From: Mixophyes australis
Taxonomy: Eukaryota > Chordata > Amphibia > Anura > Limnodynastidae
DNA: 64,000 nt
NCBI GenBank assembly: GCA_036250195.1
Contig: JAVHZZ010000003.1
Coordinates: forward strand, 37,917,335-37,981,334
Direction: 5' to 3'
Shown here: piece after piece, positions 45,959-57,810 of the stretch
Position numbering within the stretch: the stretch's first letter is position 1
How the letters are laid out: every line of letters begins with the position of its first letter
Notes under the pieces: model-generated
Database searches by the model: none
Seen by the model: only the letters and a program-made list of their open reading frames with translations
What the model was told of the DNA's origin: nothing
Made by a program: the position numbers and the translations under genes

Positions 45959-48240
45959 CTCTATGTCTTACCCTATGTGATCATTTTCAGCCAATTACCC
46001 AAGCTCTCAGCCTAAACAAAGCCCTGGCTTAATGATACGAGGCACAAACCTCCTCCTCTTACTATGGGGATAGGACAGAGAACAAGATGAATGTTAGAAA
46101 TGAAGCTGCAGCTTCGTAGATCTCTCGCCCGCTCCCGTTGAAAGATAAACGTGCAGCCCTTCAGTGTAACGTAGCAGCCACAAATCTCACTATCTCTCTT
46201 CTCCCCTCTATCCAAGGTCAGGAGACGAGTCTGCCGAATCATTAGTCACCGGCCAAGAGACAGGCTTTGGTTCAGATTCCACAGGTACAATGGGATCTGA
46301 TAAAGGCTAATTCACTTGCTGGTTCTTTAGACAAAACCAGTTTCTTTATTAGAGGATGAATAAAGGAGAAAGGACTGTGGGATCGGTGTGTTTTTATGCC
46401 AGACTGGAATTATTTATCCACTGAATATATGTACATGTGGTATAAATGACTACTATAGCCAGTTATACTATATACTGTACAAAACAATATACAGAACACC
46501 AATGTTTACGCTGCCTACTAGTGACTAATACAGAGGAAAGAGTGTGCCAGTATAGTTATATACAGGCGACGAGCTACATCTAACAGCTCTTTGTCTACTC
46601 CCGAATTTCAGGATTCTGGGACTATAGTGCCCCCACAATGACATTATGCCCCATCCAGTAGCCTAAGCTTTTAACTAGATCACTGTTATTAGATGATCAC
46701 ACATGGATAGGACTGAGGGTCTCTGGGATTATGAGACAGAGAGAAGAACAATGGCAGTTTACTGATAAACAATAAGAATTATTCACAGTTGCAGCCAAAA
46801 AGATAGTTTCTTCATTTTGAGCCATTATGTTATAAAAAAAATACACCTGCAAATTGTTTAATTATCTGGGTTTCCCTGAAATAACCTCTGTACATAGACA
46901 GGTACTGTACATTTTAAGGGAGTGACAATTTGCCCTTTGTACTCATAATTGTAACGGCGCGGCAGGTAGCAAGAGGCTAGAGAAACACAGTTCTGTATGT
47001 TTCCACAATTGAAGTGATTTCCTCCTCCCACTACGTTATCTCTATATATATACCAACCAGGGCTGTAAATTAAACAGCAAACTTGCAGAGCTGCCCGAGA
47101 TTTGAAGTTAATGAGGCAGCTTTAGCATAGAAAGCAGGCAGAGCTATGCAAACAGACCCATGTAATTAAACAAGATAAAGATTTGTGCTTGCTGTTTTTT
47201 CCCCCTTAACAAATAAACAGGTTTCACCTAAATATGTAGAACAAGACCATTTAATATCATGCTTAAATAGCTTTTGCAGTCCCTGCAGCTGAAATGCTGG
47301 GGAATTGTAAATCCATGTAATTAACTGATCTATGTTCACACTTAGCATGAGACAGAGGCAGCTCGGAGCTGGATGCATTCAGAGCAGAGGCTACGGGCAC
47401 CAACTACTGAGGCATGAAATTCTGTACCCCCTCCACCCCCTTCACGTCTTTGCTTCCAGAATCTCGCTCTCTCTCTCTTTATACCACATTACCAGCCCTA
47501 CTGGCGCCTCTCTTTGTCACCCACTTTTCCCCATCTCATGTCTCATTACCGCTATGGCACCACTGGGCACTCTGCTCCTGTGCTTGGCAGAAAGTAATTG
47601 AGGAAGTGTGAGCTCGCCGAGCATGTTTGATTGACACACTAAAATGCCAACCAATGTGAAATTCTGGGGCATGAATCCAATTGAAGCATACCTGGCGAGA
47701 CAGTCCCTTCAAATAAGGATGTTGTCCACCCAACATGGAGTAGTAGTGGTGGGAGCTAGTCTCTCCTCCACCTGGCACTGTAGCTGGTAGGAACGGGGAG
47801 AGGCATGGGGAACAAGTGACAAGGGGAGAAATGGTTGGGGTCATAATGTGACACAGAAAATGGGGGGGGGGGGGGCATAATGTGACTCAGCACCACACAA
47901 GTCTTAACTACATGCTAACCGCACGTTATACGGTGCGCTAAGCTCGTGCCCTGCATTGCCTACCGCATAGTTTATGTTTGACATGCAGTTGAAGCTCACA
48001 TATAGAGGGATGGCCCATATGCACAGTCCAGGGACCAGGACGTCTGGATCCACCACTGGCCAAAGCTTCTGCTTTCATGTAGAGGTGACCCCCTGGTGAT
48101 CAAATCATGAAGTGCACTTGATTAGCAGAACTGGGCTCAAATGACCCTCTTCATTGATATGGAAGCTGAAAGGGTGTACTTACTTTACGCCACATGGCTT
48201 TTTCATGGTGGCTTATTTACTGTTGAACTGATAATGACAA
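45959..48240. other. Non-coding intronic DNA
   Basis: No gene, and no repeat boundary recognised apart from a G homopolymer at 47863-47874. The stretch 47080-47400 is repeat-poor, with homeodomain-like TAATTA words, and could hold a conserved element, but sequence alone cannot show this. Confidence 0.3.
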
Positions 48241-48419
48241 ACTAAAATCTCTTAAGGGTAATTTGTCACATGAGATTAGATTGATCACATTTTAGGACTT
48301 GGTAAGGACTATTAGGATATGTAAACGCACAGTATCTTGACATTTCACACCTGACAGTAGTTTCCTCATGAAAAATAATGGCTCTTTTGACTTCACTGGA
48401 AAATCCGTGCACCCAAAGT

Positions 48420-48608
48420 CATACTTGTATACTCTCTCAAAATTTCCAGGAGATTGCCGAATTTCAGGTACTTCTTCTGGACTCCTAGGAGAGTAGGACA
48501 TCCTCTCACATCCTGCCCACTTCCCGGTGGAGTGGGTTGGACCGGGGCCTCAATGACATGATTTGTGGCAAACATGACAAAGGGACAGGAGTAAAGTTGG
48601 CAAGTATG
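48420..48608. mobile_element. hAT-like MITE, CATACTTGCC family, probably inside the Tc1 element
   Basis: The left end is CATACTTGTATACTCTC and the right end GTTGGCAAGTATG. CCCAAAGT before and CACAAAAT after agree at 6 of 8 positions, a weak 8-bp duplication. The sequence to its right is the Tc1 segment CACAAAA..GACC, so insertion into the Tc1 element is the simplest reading. Confidence 0.65.
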
Positions 48609-48791
48609 CACAAAATATGACCACATAGCTCCAGCTGACATCAGGTCAGTGATTCTCTCGTTTACACAGGTGAGAGTGTTGACGGGGACAAGGCTGGAAA
48701 TCACTCTACCATGCTGATTGAGTTAGAATAACAGACTGTAAGCTTTAAAAGGAGGGTGGTGCTTAAAATCATTGTTCTTGCTCTGTTAACC

Positions 48792-49800
48792 ATGGTTATC
48801 TGCAAGGAAACACGTGTAGTCATTGTTGCTTTGCACAAAAAGGGCTTCACAAGCAAGGATATTGCTGCTAGTAAGATTGCACCTAAATCAACCATTTATT
48901 GGATCATCAAGAACTTCAAGGAGAGAGGTTCAATAGTTGTGAAGAAGGCTTCAGGGCACCCAAGAACATCCAGCAAATACCAGGACAGTCTCCTAAAGTT
49001 GATTCAGCTGTGGGATCGGGGCACCACCAGTGCAGAGCTTGCTCAGGAATGACAGCAGACAGGTGTGAGTGCATTTGCATGAACAGTGAGGCGAAGACTT
49101 TTGGAGGATGACCTGGTGTCAAGAAGGTCAGTAAAGAAGTCACTTCTCTCCAGGAAAAACATCAGGGACAGACTGATATTCTGCAAAAGTTACAGGATTG
49201 GACTGCTGAAGACTGGGGTAAAGTCATTTTCTCTGATGAATCCCCTTTCAGATTGTTTGGGGCATCTGGAAAACCGCTTGTCCGGAGAAGGAAAGGTGAG
49301 CGCTACCATCAGTCCTGTGTCATGCCAAAAGTAAAGCGTCCTGAGACCATTCATGTGTGGGGTTGCTTCTCAGCCAAGGGAGTGGGCTCACTCACAATTT
49401 TGTCTAAGAACACAGCCATGAATAAAGAATGGTACTAAAACATCCTCCAAGAGCAACTTCTCCCAACCATCCAAGTTTGGTGACGAACAATGCCTTTTCC
49501 AGCATGATGGAGCACTTTGCCATAAGGCAAAAGTGATAACTAAGTGACTCAGGGATCAAAACATCAAAATTTTGGGTCCATGGTCAGGAAACTCCCCAGA
49601 CCTTAATCCCATTGAGAACTTATGGTCAATCCTCAAGAGGCGGGTGGACAAACAAAAACCCACAAATTCTGACAAACTCCAAGCATTGATTAGGTAAGAA
49701 TGGGCGGCCATCAGTCAGTATGTGTCCCCCAGAAGTTGATTGACAGCATGCCAGGGCGAATTGCAGAGGTCTTCAAAAAAGAAGGGTCAACACTGCAAAT
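48792..49800 (+). pseudogene. Tc1-type transposase, DD35E spacing (broken)
   Basis: The ATG at 48792 starts MVICKETRVVIVALHKKGFT, the helix-turn-helix region (DIAASKIAPKSTIYWIIKNF). TGA at 49050-49052 and later stops and frame changes break it. The first catalytic site reads SDESPF in one frame near 49237. The second aspartate is in FQHDGALCHK (49506-49508) and the glutamate in [11 protein letters not shown] (49614-49616). Exactly 35 residues separate them, one more than in the Tc1 element at 7620. An in-frame TGA lies between these two acids. The WGCFSAKGVG block is at about 49360-49390. Confidence 0.82.
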
Positions 49801-49985
49801 ATTGTATCTTTGCATAAACTTAATGTAATTGTCAATAAAAGCCTTTGATACTTATGAAATGCTTGTAATGTTACTTCAGTACGCCAAAGCAACATCTGAC
49901 AAAAAGCTCTAAAAACACTGAAGCAGCAAACTTTGTGTGAAAACCAATACTTGTGTCATTCACAAAACGTTTGGCCATGACTGTA

Positions 49986-51370
49986 TATAAAGCCCTCTGT
50001 CCAGCATATTACATAGCCCTAAATCAAACATATTGTAAAGTACCATGTCCAGTAAATAGAACCCTATGTTCATCATATAACATAGCCACATGTCAGCATA
50101 TTATAAAGTCCAGTTTCCAGAATATAGAGCCATCTGTCCAGCATCTTACATAGCCACATGTCCATCACATTATAAATATAATGTCCAGTACATATAACCC
50201 TCTGTCTAGCATATTACATAGCCACATGTCCATACATTATAAATATAATGTACATAAAGCCCTATGTCCGGCATATAACATAACCACATTTCCAGCATAA
50301 TATAAAGTCCCATTTCCAGTACATAGAGCCTTATGTCCTTCATATTACATTGCCACATGTCCAGCATATTATAAAGTCCAATTTCCAGTATATAGAGCTA
50401 TCTGTCCAGCATCTTACATAGACATAAGTCCAGCATATTATAAAGTCTCATGTCAACTACACAGAGACCTTTGTCTAGCATATTACATAGCCTCATATCC
50501 AACATATGTCAAGTCAATAGAACCCTCTGTCCAGCATATAACAGCCCAATGTCCAGCATATTATAAAGTAAAATTTCCAGTAAACAGAGCGCTCTGTCCG
50601 GCATATTACATAACCCTATATATAACATATTATAAAATCTTATGTCCAGTAAATAGAATCCTATGTCCAGCATATTATAAAGTCCAAATTTCAGTACAAA
50701 GGGTGTCTGTCCAGAATCTTACATAGACACATGTCCGGTATATTATAAAGTCTTGTGTCCACTACTTAAAGCCCCTTGTCTACCATATTACATAGTTCTG
50801 TGTCCAGCATATTATAAAGTTATATGTCCAGTACATAGAGCCCTCTGTCCAGCAAATTAAATAGGCACATTTGAGGCATATTATAAGGATCCATTTCCAG
50901 TACATAGAGCTCTCTTGTCCATCATATTACATAGCCTTATGTCCAGCATATTATAAAGTACAGTTTCCAGTCTATAGAGCAGACTGCCCAGCATCTTACA
51001 TAGTCATGCGTCCAGCATATTATAAAGTTCTATGTAAAGTACATAGAGCCCTCTGTCCATCATATTACATAGCCTTATATCCAGCATATTATAAAGTACA
51101 GTTTCCAGTCTATAGAGCAGACTGTCCAGCACCTTACATAGTCATGTGTACAGCATATTATAAAGTTCTATGTAAAGTACATAGAGCCCTCTGTCCATCA
51201 TATTACATAGCCTTATATCCAGCATATTATAAAGTACAGTTTCCAGTCTATAGAGCAGACTGTCCAGCACCTTACATAGTCCCATGTCCAGCACACACAG
51301 CCATGTCTGACATATAAGGTTCTATGTATAGCATATTATTATATAACCCAATGTACAGTATATTTCTCAC
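49986..51370. repeat. AT-rich minisatellite with composite 25-30 bp subunits
   Basis: Alternating modules TGTCCAGCATATTACATAGCC, TCCAGCATATTATAAAGT and TTTCCAGTACATAGAGCCCT recur for about 1.4 kb. They make a higher-order unit of roughly 80-85 bp. The last part (50930-51290) has a longer, cleaner period of about 120 bp repeated three times. It starts immediately after the TA at the right end of the Tc1 element. Tyr/Cys/Pro-rich open frames are artefacts. Confidence 0.88.
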
Positions 51371-52359
51371 TCACAAATTTTAGCTGGTGCCAGTTAGAAG
51401 GCGTGAGTTTGGCCATAGTTAAAAAGGAATCACGTAAGTCTAAATACAGCACTGAAAACGTACACTGAAATGAAGGTTAAAAATGCACAGAATTGTTCTT
51501 AACACATAACGTTCTTAAAAACTCCTGTTGTCAATATGAACTGATTAACCCCATGAACACAGCGACGTGAGCAAACACCCTGACATTGAATGGAAAGTTC
51601 ACCTAGAAAGAACATTTTTTCATTTTTGTATTTTTTTTAAATAAGTGGATAAAAAACTTTTTCTTATCAGATACAGAAGCTGTAAATCCCTGGTGAGGAG
51701 TTTCATAAGCAGAGACTGGAGCTGCACACATGTGCCCTAGAGGCAGGTAACAAAGAAACCAGCCAAAAAGGCTTTTTTATTAGATACAATAACATCTCCG
51801 GGTCCCCAATGTTTACCTCCTAACTCAATTTTTCCCCTCCACTTCTCATTTTCTTATTACACATCCTGCCGCAGCGCTCCACAATCAAATTGTTCTTATT
51901 ATTTTTCTAAGTTGGGGGGCGGAGGGAGCCTGGACAATGGGCCTTCTCGCTAATACTGCTTAAGGCCGGAAGGTACGTAGAACGAGACTGCAGATGACAA
52001 AATCTCATACAGCTAATAAGGAAGAAAATCTCCTCCGTTCCGTTCTCCTAAGGTTTATTATTATTACTATTGCAATGTTTTTTTTTTTTATATCTGACAT
52101 GGGATTTCACCGACACAAAGTTCCTGCCAGGCAATTAAAATGTATTTCTTTTGCATCAGGATCAAGCTGTCACGTTGGGGGAATCGGTTGCTTGTCCTCA
52201 CCAGCTTAATGCAGCTCTGCAAGGTCATGAGAGAGCCTATGTCACTGGGGAGTGTTTCTAAGAGGGCGAGCCTGTCTCCTTGGAGGACTATAAGATGGTT
52301 CCCTCAATGATTTATCGGCCGCTGACGCCAAATGATAATTATAAGGCACAGGAAGCCTG
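51371..52359. other. Non-coding intronic DNA
   Basis: No gene or clear repeat. 51750-52060 is pyrimidine-rich with TTATTATTATTACTATT near 52058. Confidence 0.3.
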
Positions 52360-53406
52360 ATTCATAAAGGCACGTATCTGCCGATCTTTAGCGTATCGTC
52401 CGCAAAATCACTCTGCGTATGCCCAGAACTGAAAGATACATCTGTGAACGCAGCCCTGTCCGCTGCGTCTTCGAACGTAAAGGACACTTACTACAGTCTA
52501 CGATTTCAGGAGTGAACGGGAGGGGAAGGGGTGTTTTGTCGTTATCAATGTACAGCATACTTGCCAACGTCTTCTAGTTGGCGTCCAGGAGCTGCCGGGG
52601 GGAGGTGGGCGTGCGGGGACCTGAAAATCGCGTCATTTTGAGCCCATCCCGTTACGTAATGACGCAAACGTGGCATTTTACAGCGGGGGGGAGGGGGTCA
52701 AATGCCCCGCCCTCCGCTGCCATTTTTGACCGAATTCTGCCCACTTCACTAGGAAGTGGGCAGATGCGGGAGACTGCCATACACTCCCGGGAGACCCACC
52801 CGGAATCTGGGAGTCTCCCGGACATTCCGGGAGAGTTGGCAAGTATGATGTACAGTAGGGGCGTGCTAAACTCAAGCGCACGGAGCCATGTCCGACTCCA
52901 GCTCTGGACATCGCAAAGTTACTTGTCTTTCTGCCGTATCTCTTGCTCCAGCTACAGGGCTAGTCTAATTCCTGATCAGTAGCGATGACAGTCTCATATG
53001 CATGCTGTAACATGTGTTTACAATCATGAGCAACTGTGAAAATGTATTTTATGCTCAGTAGACATTAACAACATCCTAATAAAAGTATTTAATGAAAAAT
53101 AAACTTATTAAAAACCCCACTTTTATTTATTTTTTTAAAATCTTTTTTATCATTAATGCCTATATTATTAAGAGGCGACATGAATTCATTGTTTATCTGC
53201 GCGCTCTTTTGCACATTTATGATGCACATAGGTACTGGACGTATCCTGCAGTGTTCTGTGTAGTATGAGACCTGCCTCTGATTTCAACAGCTGGCGTATC
53301 TTGAGACCCGTGTCTTGATGTACCCGGGTGTACGCAGAGCCTAAATACGTGCGTATAATACAGAACGCAGGTTGCGCTATGAACGCGTGCCTTGATGGAT
53401 CAGGCC
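52360..53406. mobile_element. Large Harbinger-like non-autonomous element, GGGCCTGATTCA-type ends
   Basis: The left end GCCTGATTCATAAAGGCACG and the right end, inverted GGGCCTGATCCATCAAGGCACG, are imperfect inverted repeats about 1.05 kb apart. The right border is a GGCCCAGA context. I could not settle a 3-bp duplication (AGG/AGA). It contains the hAT-like MITE 52556-52847. Its ends resemble those of the 333-bp palindromic family, but the interior is different and non-palindromic. Confidence 0.6.
52556..52847. mobile_element. hAT-like MITE, CATACTTGCC family, best-preserved copy (292 bp)
   Basis: The ends CATACTTGCCAACG and GTTGGCAAGTATG are inverted repeats. The perfect 8-bp duplication ATGTACAG is present at 52548-52555 and 52848-52855. 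This copy defines the family and supports the hAT assignment. The interior holds GCGTCATTTTGAGCCC and CGGGAGTCTCCCGGACATTC. There is no coding capacity. Confidence 0.92.
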
Positions 53407-53925
53407 CAGAATGTCAGTGACTATTGTACTCATATTTGTTTTAGGAATGCTGGGGGTTACTCTGATTTGTGCATAGCCCTACCAGGTCGCAGGGATGAGT
53501 GATGGGTTAGAATTACTCTGCAGCCACTGGCAGTGCTCAGGTCACTGACCCTCCTCCATACACCGTCTTCATGGCTAATCAACCACTGAAACACTCAGGA
53601 TTCTCTAATATCCTCCACAGAACAACCTCCAGATCACACGTTCATTAGAAAACACAACAACCCTTTCACCTCACAGTTATTAATATACCCAGCAAGCCTT
53701 ATACTTCTTCTTTGGTGGGTTAAATGTGCAATATAGACTGAGAGGGTCTTTCACAGATATTACCCTTATCCTATTGGTCACTTCATGACATCAGTATACA
53801 GTATCTAACAAGTATGCTTTTGAGAACAGATGAGCTTTTCTTGCCGTGCATAGCACATATTTTAGGGCTTATTTCTTTCAACGGCAAAGGAAAATGAAGA
53901 AGACAATTAGAAAAGTAAATACTAT
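53407..53925. other. Non-coding intronic DNA
   Basis: No gene and no recognisable repeat. Confidence 0.3.
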
Positions 53926-54103
53926 CGGGCTTATCTATTAATGTGGTTTTCTATCACCGTTTATCACAGCAATATAATATCTGCTATCGCCCACGGTAAC
54001 GCTCTTATAGACAGGACGAAACAAAAAAGGAGGGGAAACAAAAAGGGAGGAAGACCAGTTTTCACCGGAGATAAGGCTTTTCTCCAATTGATAAATAGAC
54101 CCC
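53926..54103. mobile_element. MITE, TCTATTTA family, TAT target duplication (178 bp)
   Basis: The left end CGGGCTTATCTATTAATG and the right end, inverted GGGGTCTATTTATCAATT, are flanked by TAT at 53923-53925 and 54104-54106. It is related to 34702-35101 through its termini only. Confidence 0.6.
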
Positions 54104-54404
54104 TATAAGTTTATCTGAGCCTAGGGTAAATTAATTGGTTGAGTGATGTTTACATGAATTACCTGAGAAAGGGATGAATTTTTCTAGTGTCACTATATTC
54201 TGATTTACCTGAAAAACGGGTGAATTATGTCACTGTATTCTGCTCTATGACGAGACCAGCAAGGCTGCAGAATCTGCTGCGTAAAAGAGAGGCGTGGCAA
54301 GGGAGTAGGGCGGGGCTTAAGGCACCAAAGGTAGTTTTCATACAGGCTTCAATGATGTAGATTCAACTCTGGAGTCTTTTATCTGCGATGTAGTGGTGTC
54401 AAGA

Positions 54405-54655
54405 AGTTGCGTCATTTTGGTCCGGCAACAAAATCGCCATTTTGGCCCTGCCCCTGTGACAAAATGACGCATGCCCTTAGTAACATTTTTAGCCAGTTGG
54501 AAAGAAAACGAAGGTCAGTAAATCCCCACGAATCGCGTTATTTTGCCACCCGATTGGCAGGATGCGGGAGACTTGCCTGCTCTCCCGGGAGTCCGGGAGA
54601 CCTACCTGGAATTCGCGAGTCTCCAGGACATTCCCGGGAGAGTGGGCAATTATGA
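54405..54655. mobile_element. hAT-like MITE, CATACTTGCC family, left-truncated copy
   Basis: GCGTCATTTTGGTCC, CAAAATGACGCATGCC, CGGGAGACTTGCC and CTCCAGGACATTCCCGGGAG occur in the family order, ending AGAGTGGGCAATTATGA. The left terminal repeat is missing. Confidence 0.65.
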
Positions 54656-57600
54656 CTAAGGTCCATATTGTGTGCTAAGATAAGGCTTTTCTCAATACAG
54701 AAATGGGGTTACCGCAGGTAATGACCCCGCCAACATTAAGGTTCATCAGCTTTTCCCGGCAAAGGTTTCGCAACGACTTTACATGGGGAATCCTATTTAA
54801 CAAGTAATACCTATTCTGTTACCGACATCACAGGATGCCGATAACAGACCACAAGAAATGCTTTATTCCTTCAATCTAGCATTTTTGTCTGGATAACTGT
54901 TTTAAAGCATTTGTTTTAAAATGTTAAAATAAATGAGATCTCTTTCTAAACTTAAGGAACAGAAAGCGCAGATCTGGCTTTCAGCATCCCCGGGCATGTG
55001 GGCTCTCGCGCACGCAGAAGTGGCGATCAATTATATATTTTTGCAGCGATAATCCACAATTGGAGACATTTTAATAAAGTTGTCCCTAAATTTTTACAGC
55101 CTGGCAGTAAATTGGCAATACCGCTGAATAACTAAATATATACTGTAAGAATGGGGGGGAAAAAAAACGTATTTACAGCCGTTAATTCTCAGTAGTTCTT
55201 AGCTGTGTAATATCCACTTTACCCTTTACAAACTGAAGTCATGTAGTCCCATAAATCAGTTTAATTTTCCCTAATGGTGTTAACGGCTAAGACCGCCATG
55301 AATGTGCTACCAGTCATCTGCCAGTAATAGGTTTGCATTAAACAAAGTACATAAATAGATATTAAGAGAGTGATGTGCTGTACTGTGGCTGTCAGACGCT
55401 CCTTATATACACAGTATTTTCCCATTATCCCATGCACCTTCTGCAGTCCACTAATCAGCCCTCTGCCTCCCAGCACACGCACAGATTTCAGAAATGTAAC
55501 GCCACTCGGTCAATAGAGAGAAATCTGTAAAAGGCATCCTGCTAGAGCCAGCCCACACTGAGGCTGCTAATATTGTCTTCAATGGGTTCATTACACTTTT
55601 AATACCTTAAGCTCTGATTGAGCAAGTAGTGCTGACATATAATTAGCCTGCCAATACTCCTCAGTGGTTCTCAGAAAGTCAGATGGAATCAGCGAGTTGT
55701 AGCCCAGGATCACTACGCTCTGAAAACAGCGGTCTGCAGGGGATAGAGGGGTAGACGTCAAAGGCGCCCGCGGCGACTTTAAGTCATTGGAGTGCTGGAA
55801 GCACGGATCACATTAGTGGACCCCCATGCGCCTTCGCAATACAGGAGCGTTAATTTGCAACTGTATCCCAAAAGTAGAGTGTATTAGGCTTTCTCCAGAG
55901 AGCTGTTTAACAACAACAACAAAAATCCCGCGTTCATGTTTCTAGTGGTTCTGGTTATGCAGTTTCCTACGTTTCTGACAATGTGGAGGGAGAGGGAAGA
56001 ACAGAGATGTTAGAAACAGTTCTATATCTTGACCTTAGGAGACGTTCTATCTATCATTACAACCCCGATCACGGTTTGCATGGGGAAGCTATCGCCAGCG
56101 AGACCCGGCGATATCTGAAATGGTGATAACAGAAGCGGTGCCGCGGCAGGATCTTACCGCTGGCAGCAATTATAATATTACGGTAAGGTTAAGGCTGAGG
56201 CCGCTATTCTTTAACATTAGAGAAACACTTTTTCATGTGTTCAAAAACAAGCGCACACATACTTGCAGAATTTTGGATACAAATTGTAATAAAACACTGC
56301 TTACAACAATCCGCTACACACAACAAGCCCACAGGCGTCTCGTAACTCAGGGCGGGGCGCTATTATAAATTTAGCAGCCAAGTAAACACTTTTGGATGCC
56401 TTTGGATTAAGTTGTCCAAACACCAATGTACGCCAGTAACACAAGAGAGGTAATCTGGAAGGGAGAGAGGAATTTGGATTAAAAAGGCCGCTGTCTGTCT
56501 AAGAGTGGGACAGCACGGAGGAATTATCAGTGCCAAAGTGTACCTGTTGGCTGGGCTTTAAGTCCAGTGTTTGGACTGAAGCATGGTCATGAAAATGATT
56601 TATTGTTGGTTTTCACCAGTAATGTCTGTCTGCATTATGTGCAAGAAACAGGTACACTATACTAGTCCCAGTGGGTGAATGACACAATATTTCCATTCCA
56701 AGTTCCCCGTGACCTTAGACAATTAAGCCATCTGCCAACGTCACTTTCATTTATCCATATTCATCATAATCTTAAGAAGAGGGGCATATCTGGCAACCAA
56801 GTGCCACCAAAGGGCCATACCAACCATGCCCATCAATCAAACAAGCTGGGTCACATAAGCCGTGCCCCTTCAAAACGCCCACCTGACCGTCAGTCCCAGT
56901 GACAAACATTAAACTAGGGTGTAATAAGTCTTTACGTGGGATAGGAACCCTCCAGGACCGCCGCCCAGCCAGTTCCTGACGTTCCCCCCCAAAAATAATA
57001 GTACCGTTCCGCCTATTGCCAGGAACAATCAATGAACCCCCTCCCCTTTAACACAAAACAGACTGTGACTAACTGAAATTGAACTATACATTTCAATCAT
57101 AATCTTCATTATCTATTCATTTCTTATTTATTTATTTACATTTATTTTCTTTTATTTATTTACATTTTATATTTCTTTAACCATATCATTTATTGCTTTT
57201 ATTTTTTTTATAGTTCATCCTATTTATTATTATGTATTATTACTGTTTTTTAAAAAAAATAAAATATTTAAAAAAATATTGTACCACACAGATTATTAGT
57301 ACAGTTGGACAAACTTATTATCTCCCCCTTCCTAACTTCTGAATTGACGGTCTGGGTGTTACTCCGCATCTTCTGCTGGAAAGAGGGGGAGGTGAGTCTC
57401 TTCTACTCTTGGATCACCACATCTCATTCCAGCAAGACTTCTCTTGTGCTGCTATCTTCACTTATGAAGCGCCTGACCAGACTCTCCCGCTCCACCTCTT
57501 CACTATAGCCTATGTTATCCCACCTGATACTACTCTCTCTGGGTGTGCTGCCAGCTATAATCCCGAACTCCACGCCAAGTCCAACTATTTCCTAGTATCT

Positions 57601-57661
57601 CAACATTTCCCTCTCCTTACACACTGTAAGCTCTCGGCACCTCTCTACCCTTTGTCTCCCG
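54656..57661. other. Non-coding intronic DNA; possible decayed retroelement at the right
   Basis: No gene supported. 57090-57290 is AT-rich. 57400-57660 is C/T-rich and carries the style of wording seen in L2-type LINE 3' regions (CACTGTAAGCTCTC and similar), but no reverse transcriptase motif is convincing. Confidence 0.3.
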
Positions 57662-57810
57662 CAGTGGCGGAACTACCATTGGTGCGGCAGTTGCCATCTA
57701 CCGGGGCCCATGGAGATAATGGTGCCCGCTGCATGGCATGTGCATAGGGTCGGGGGCCCCTCTTCCCTCCTCCCTGCCCCGGGGCCCACAGCTTGTTAAT
57801 TTCGCCTCTG
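57662..57810. mobile_element. hAT-like MITE, CAGNGGYGGAACTA family, copy 2 (149 bp)
   Basis: The left end is CAGTGGCGGAACTACC and the right end TTAATTTCGCCTCTG. The flanks GTCTCCCG (57654-57661) and GTCTCAGG (57811-57818) agree at 6 of 8 positions. It shares CCCATGGAGATAAT (inverted in copy 1) and the GGGGCCCACAG segment with 45670-45802. Confidence 0.75.

Larger units (their letters stand above)
48241..49983 (+). mobile_element. Tc1-type transposon, 3' end intact, 5' end uncertain
   Basis: The right end reads CAAAACGTTTGGCCATGACTG before TA (49984-49985), a familiar vertebrate Tc1 terminus. The left side is recognisable from about 48609 (CACAAAATATGACC, CCAGCTGACATCAGGTCAGT). It is interrupted before that by a hAT-like MITE at 48420-48608. 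Left of the MITE only weak similarity remains (48360-48419), and no left terminal repeat was found, so 48241 is a soft border. The element abuts an AT-rich minisatellite on its right. Confidence 0.7.

Noticed and set aside
49953..51317. Interspersed similar units of the 50-51.3 kb array considered as a CRISPR-like array.
   Set aside because: Repeat and spacer lengths are irregular, all modules are mutually related, there are no unique spacers and no cas genes, and the context is a vertebrate genome.
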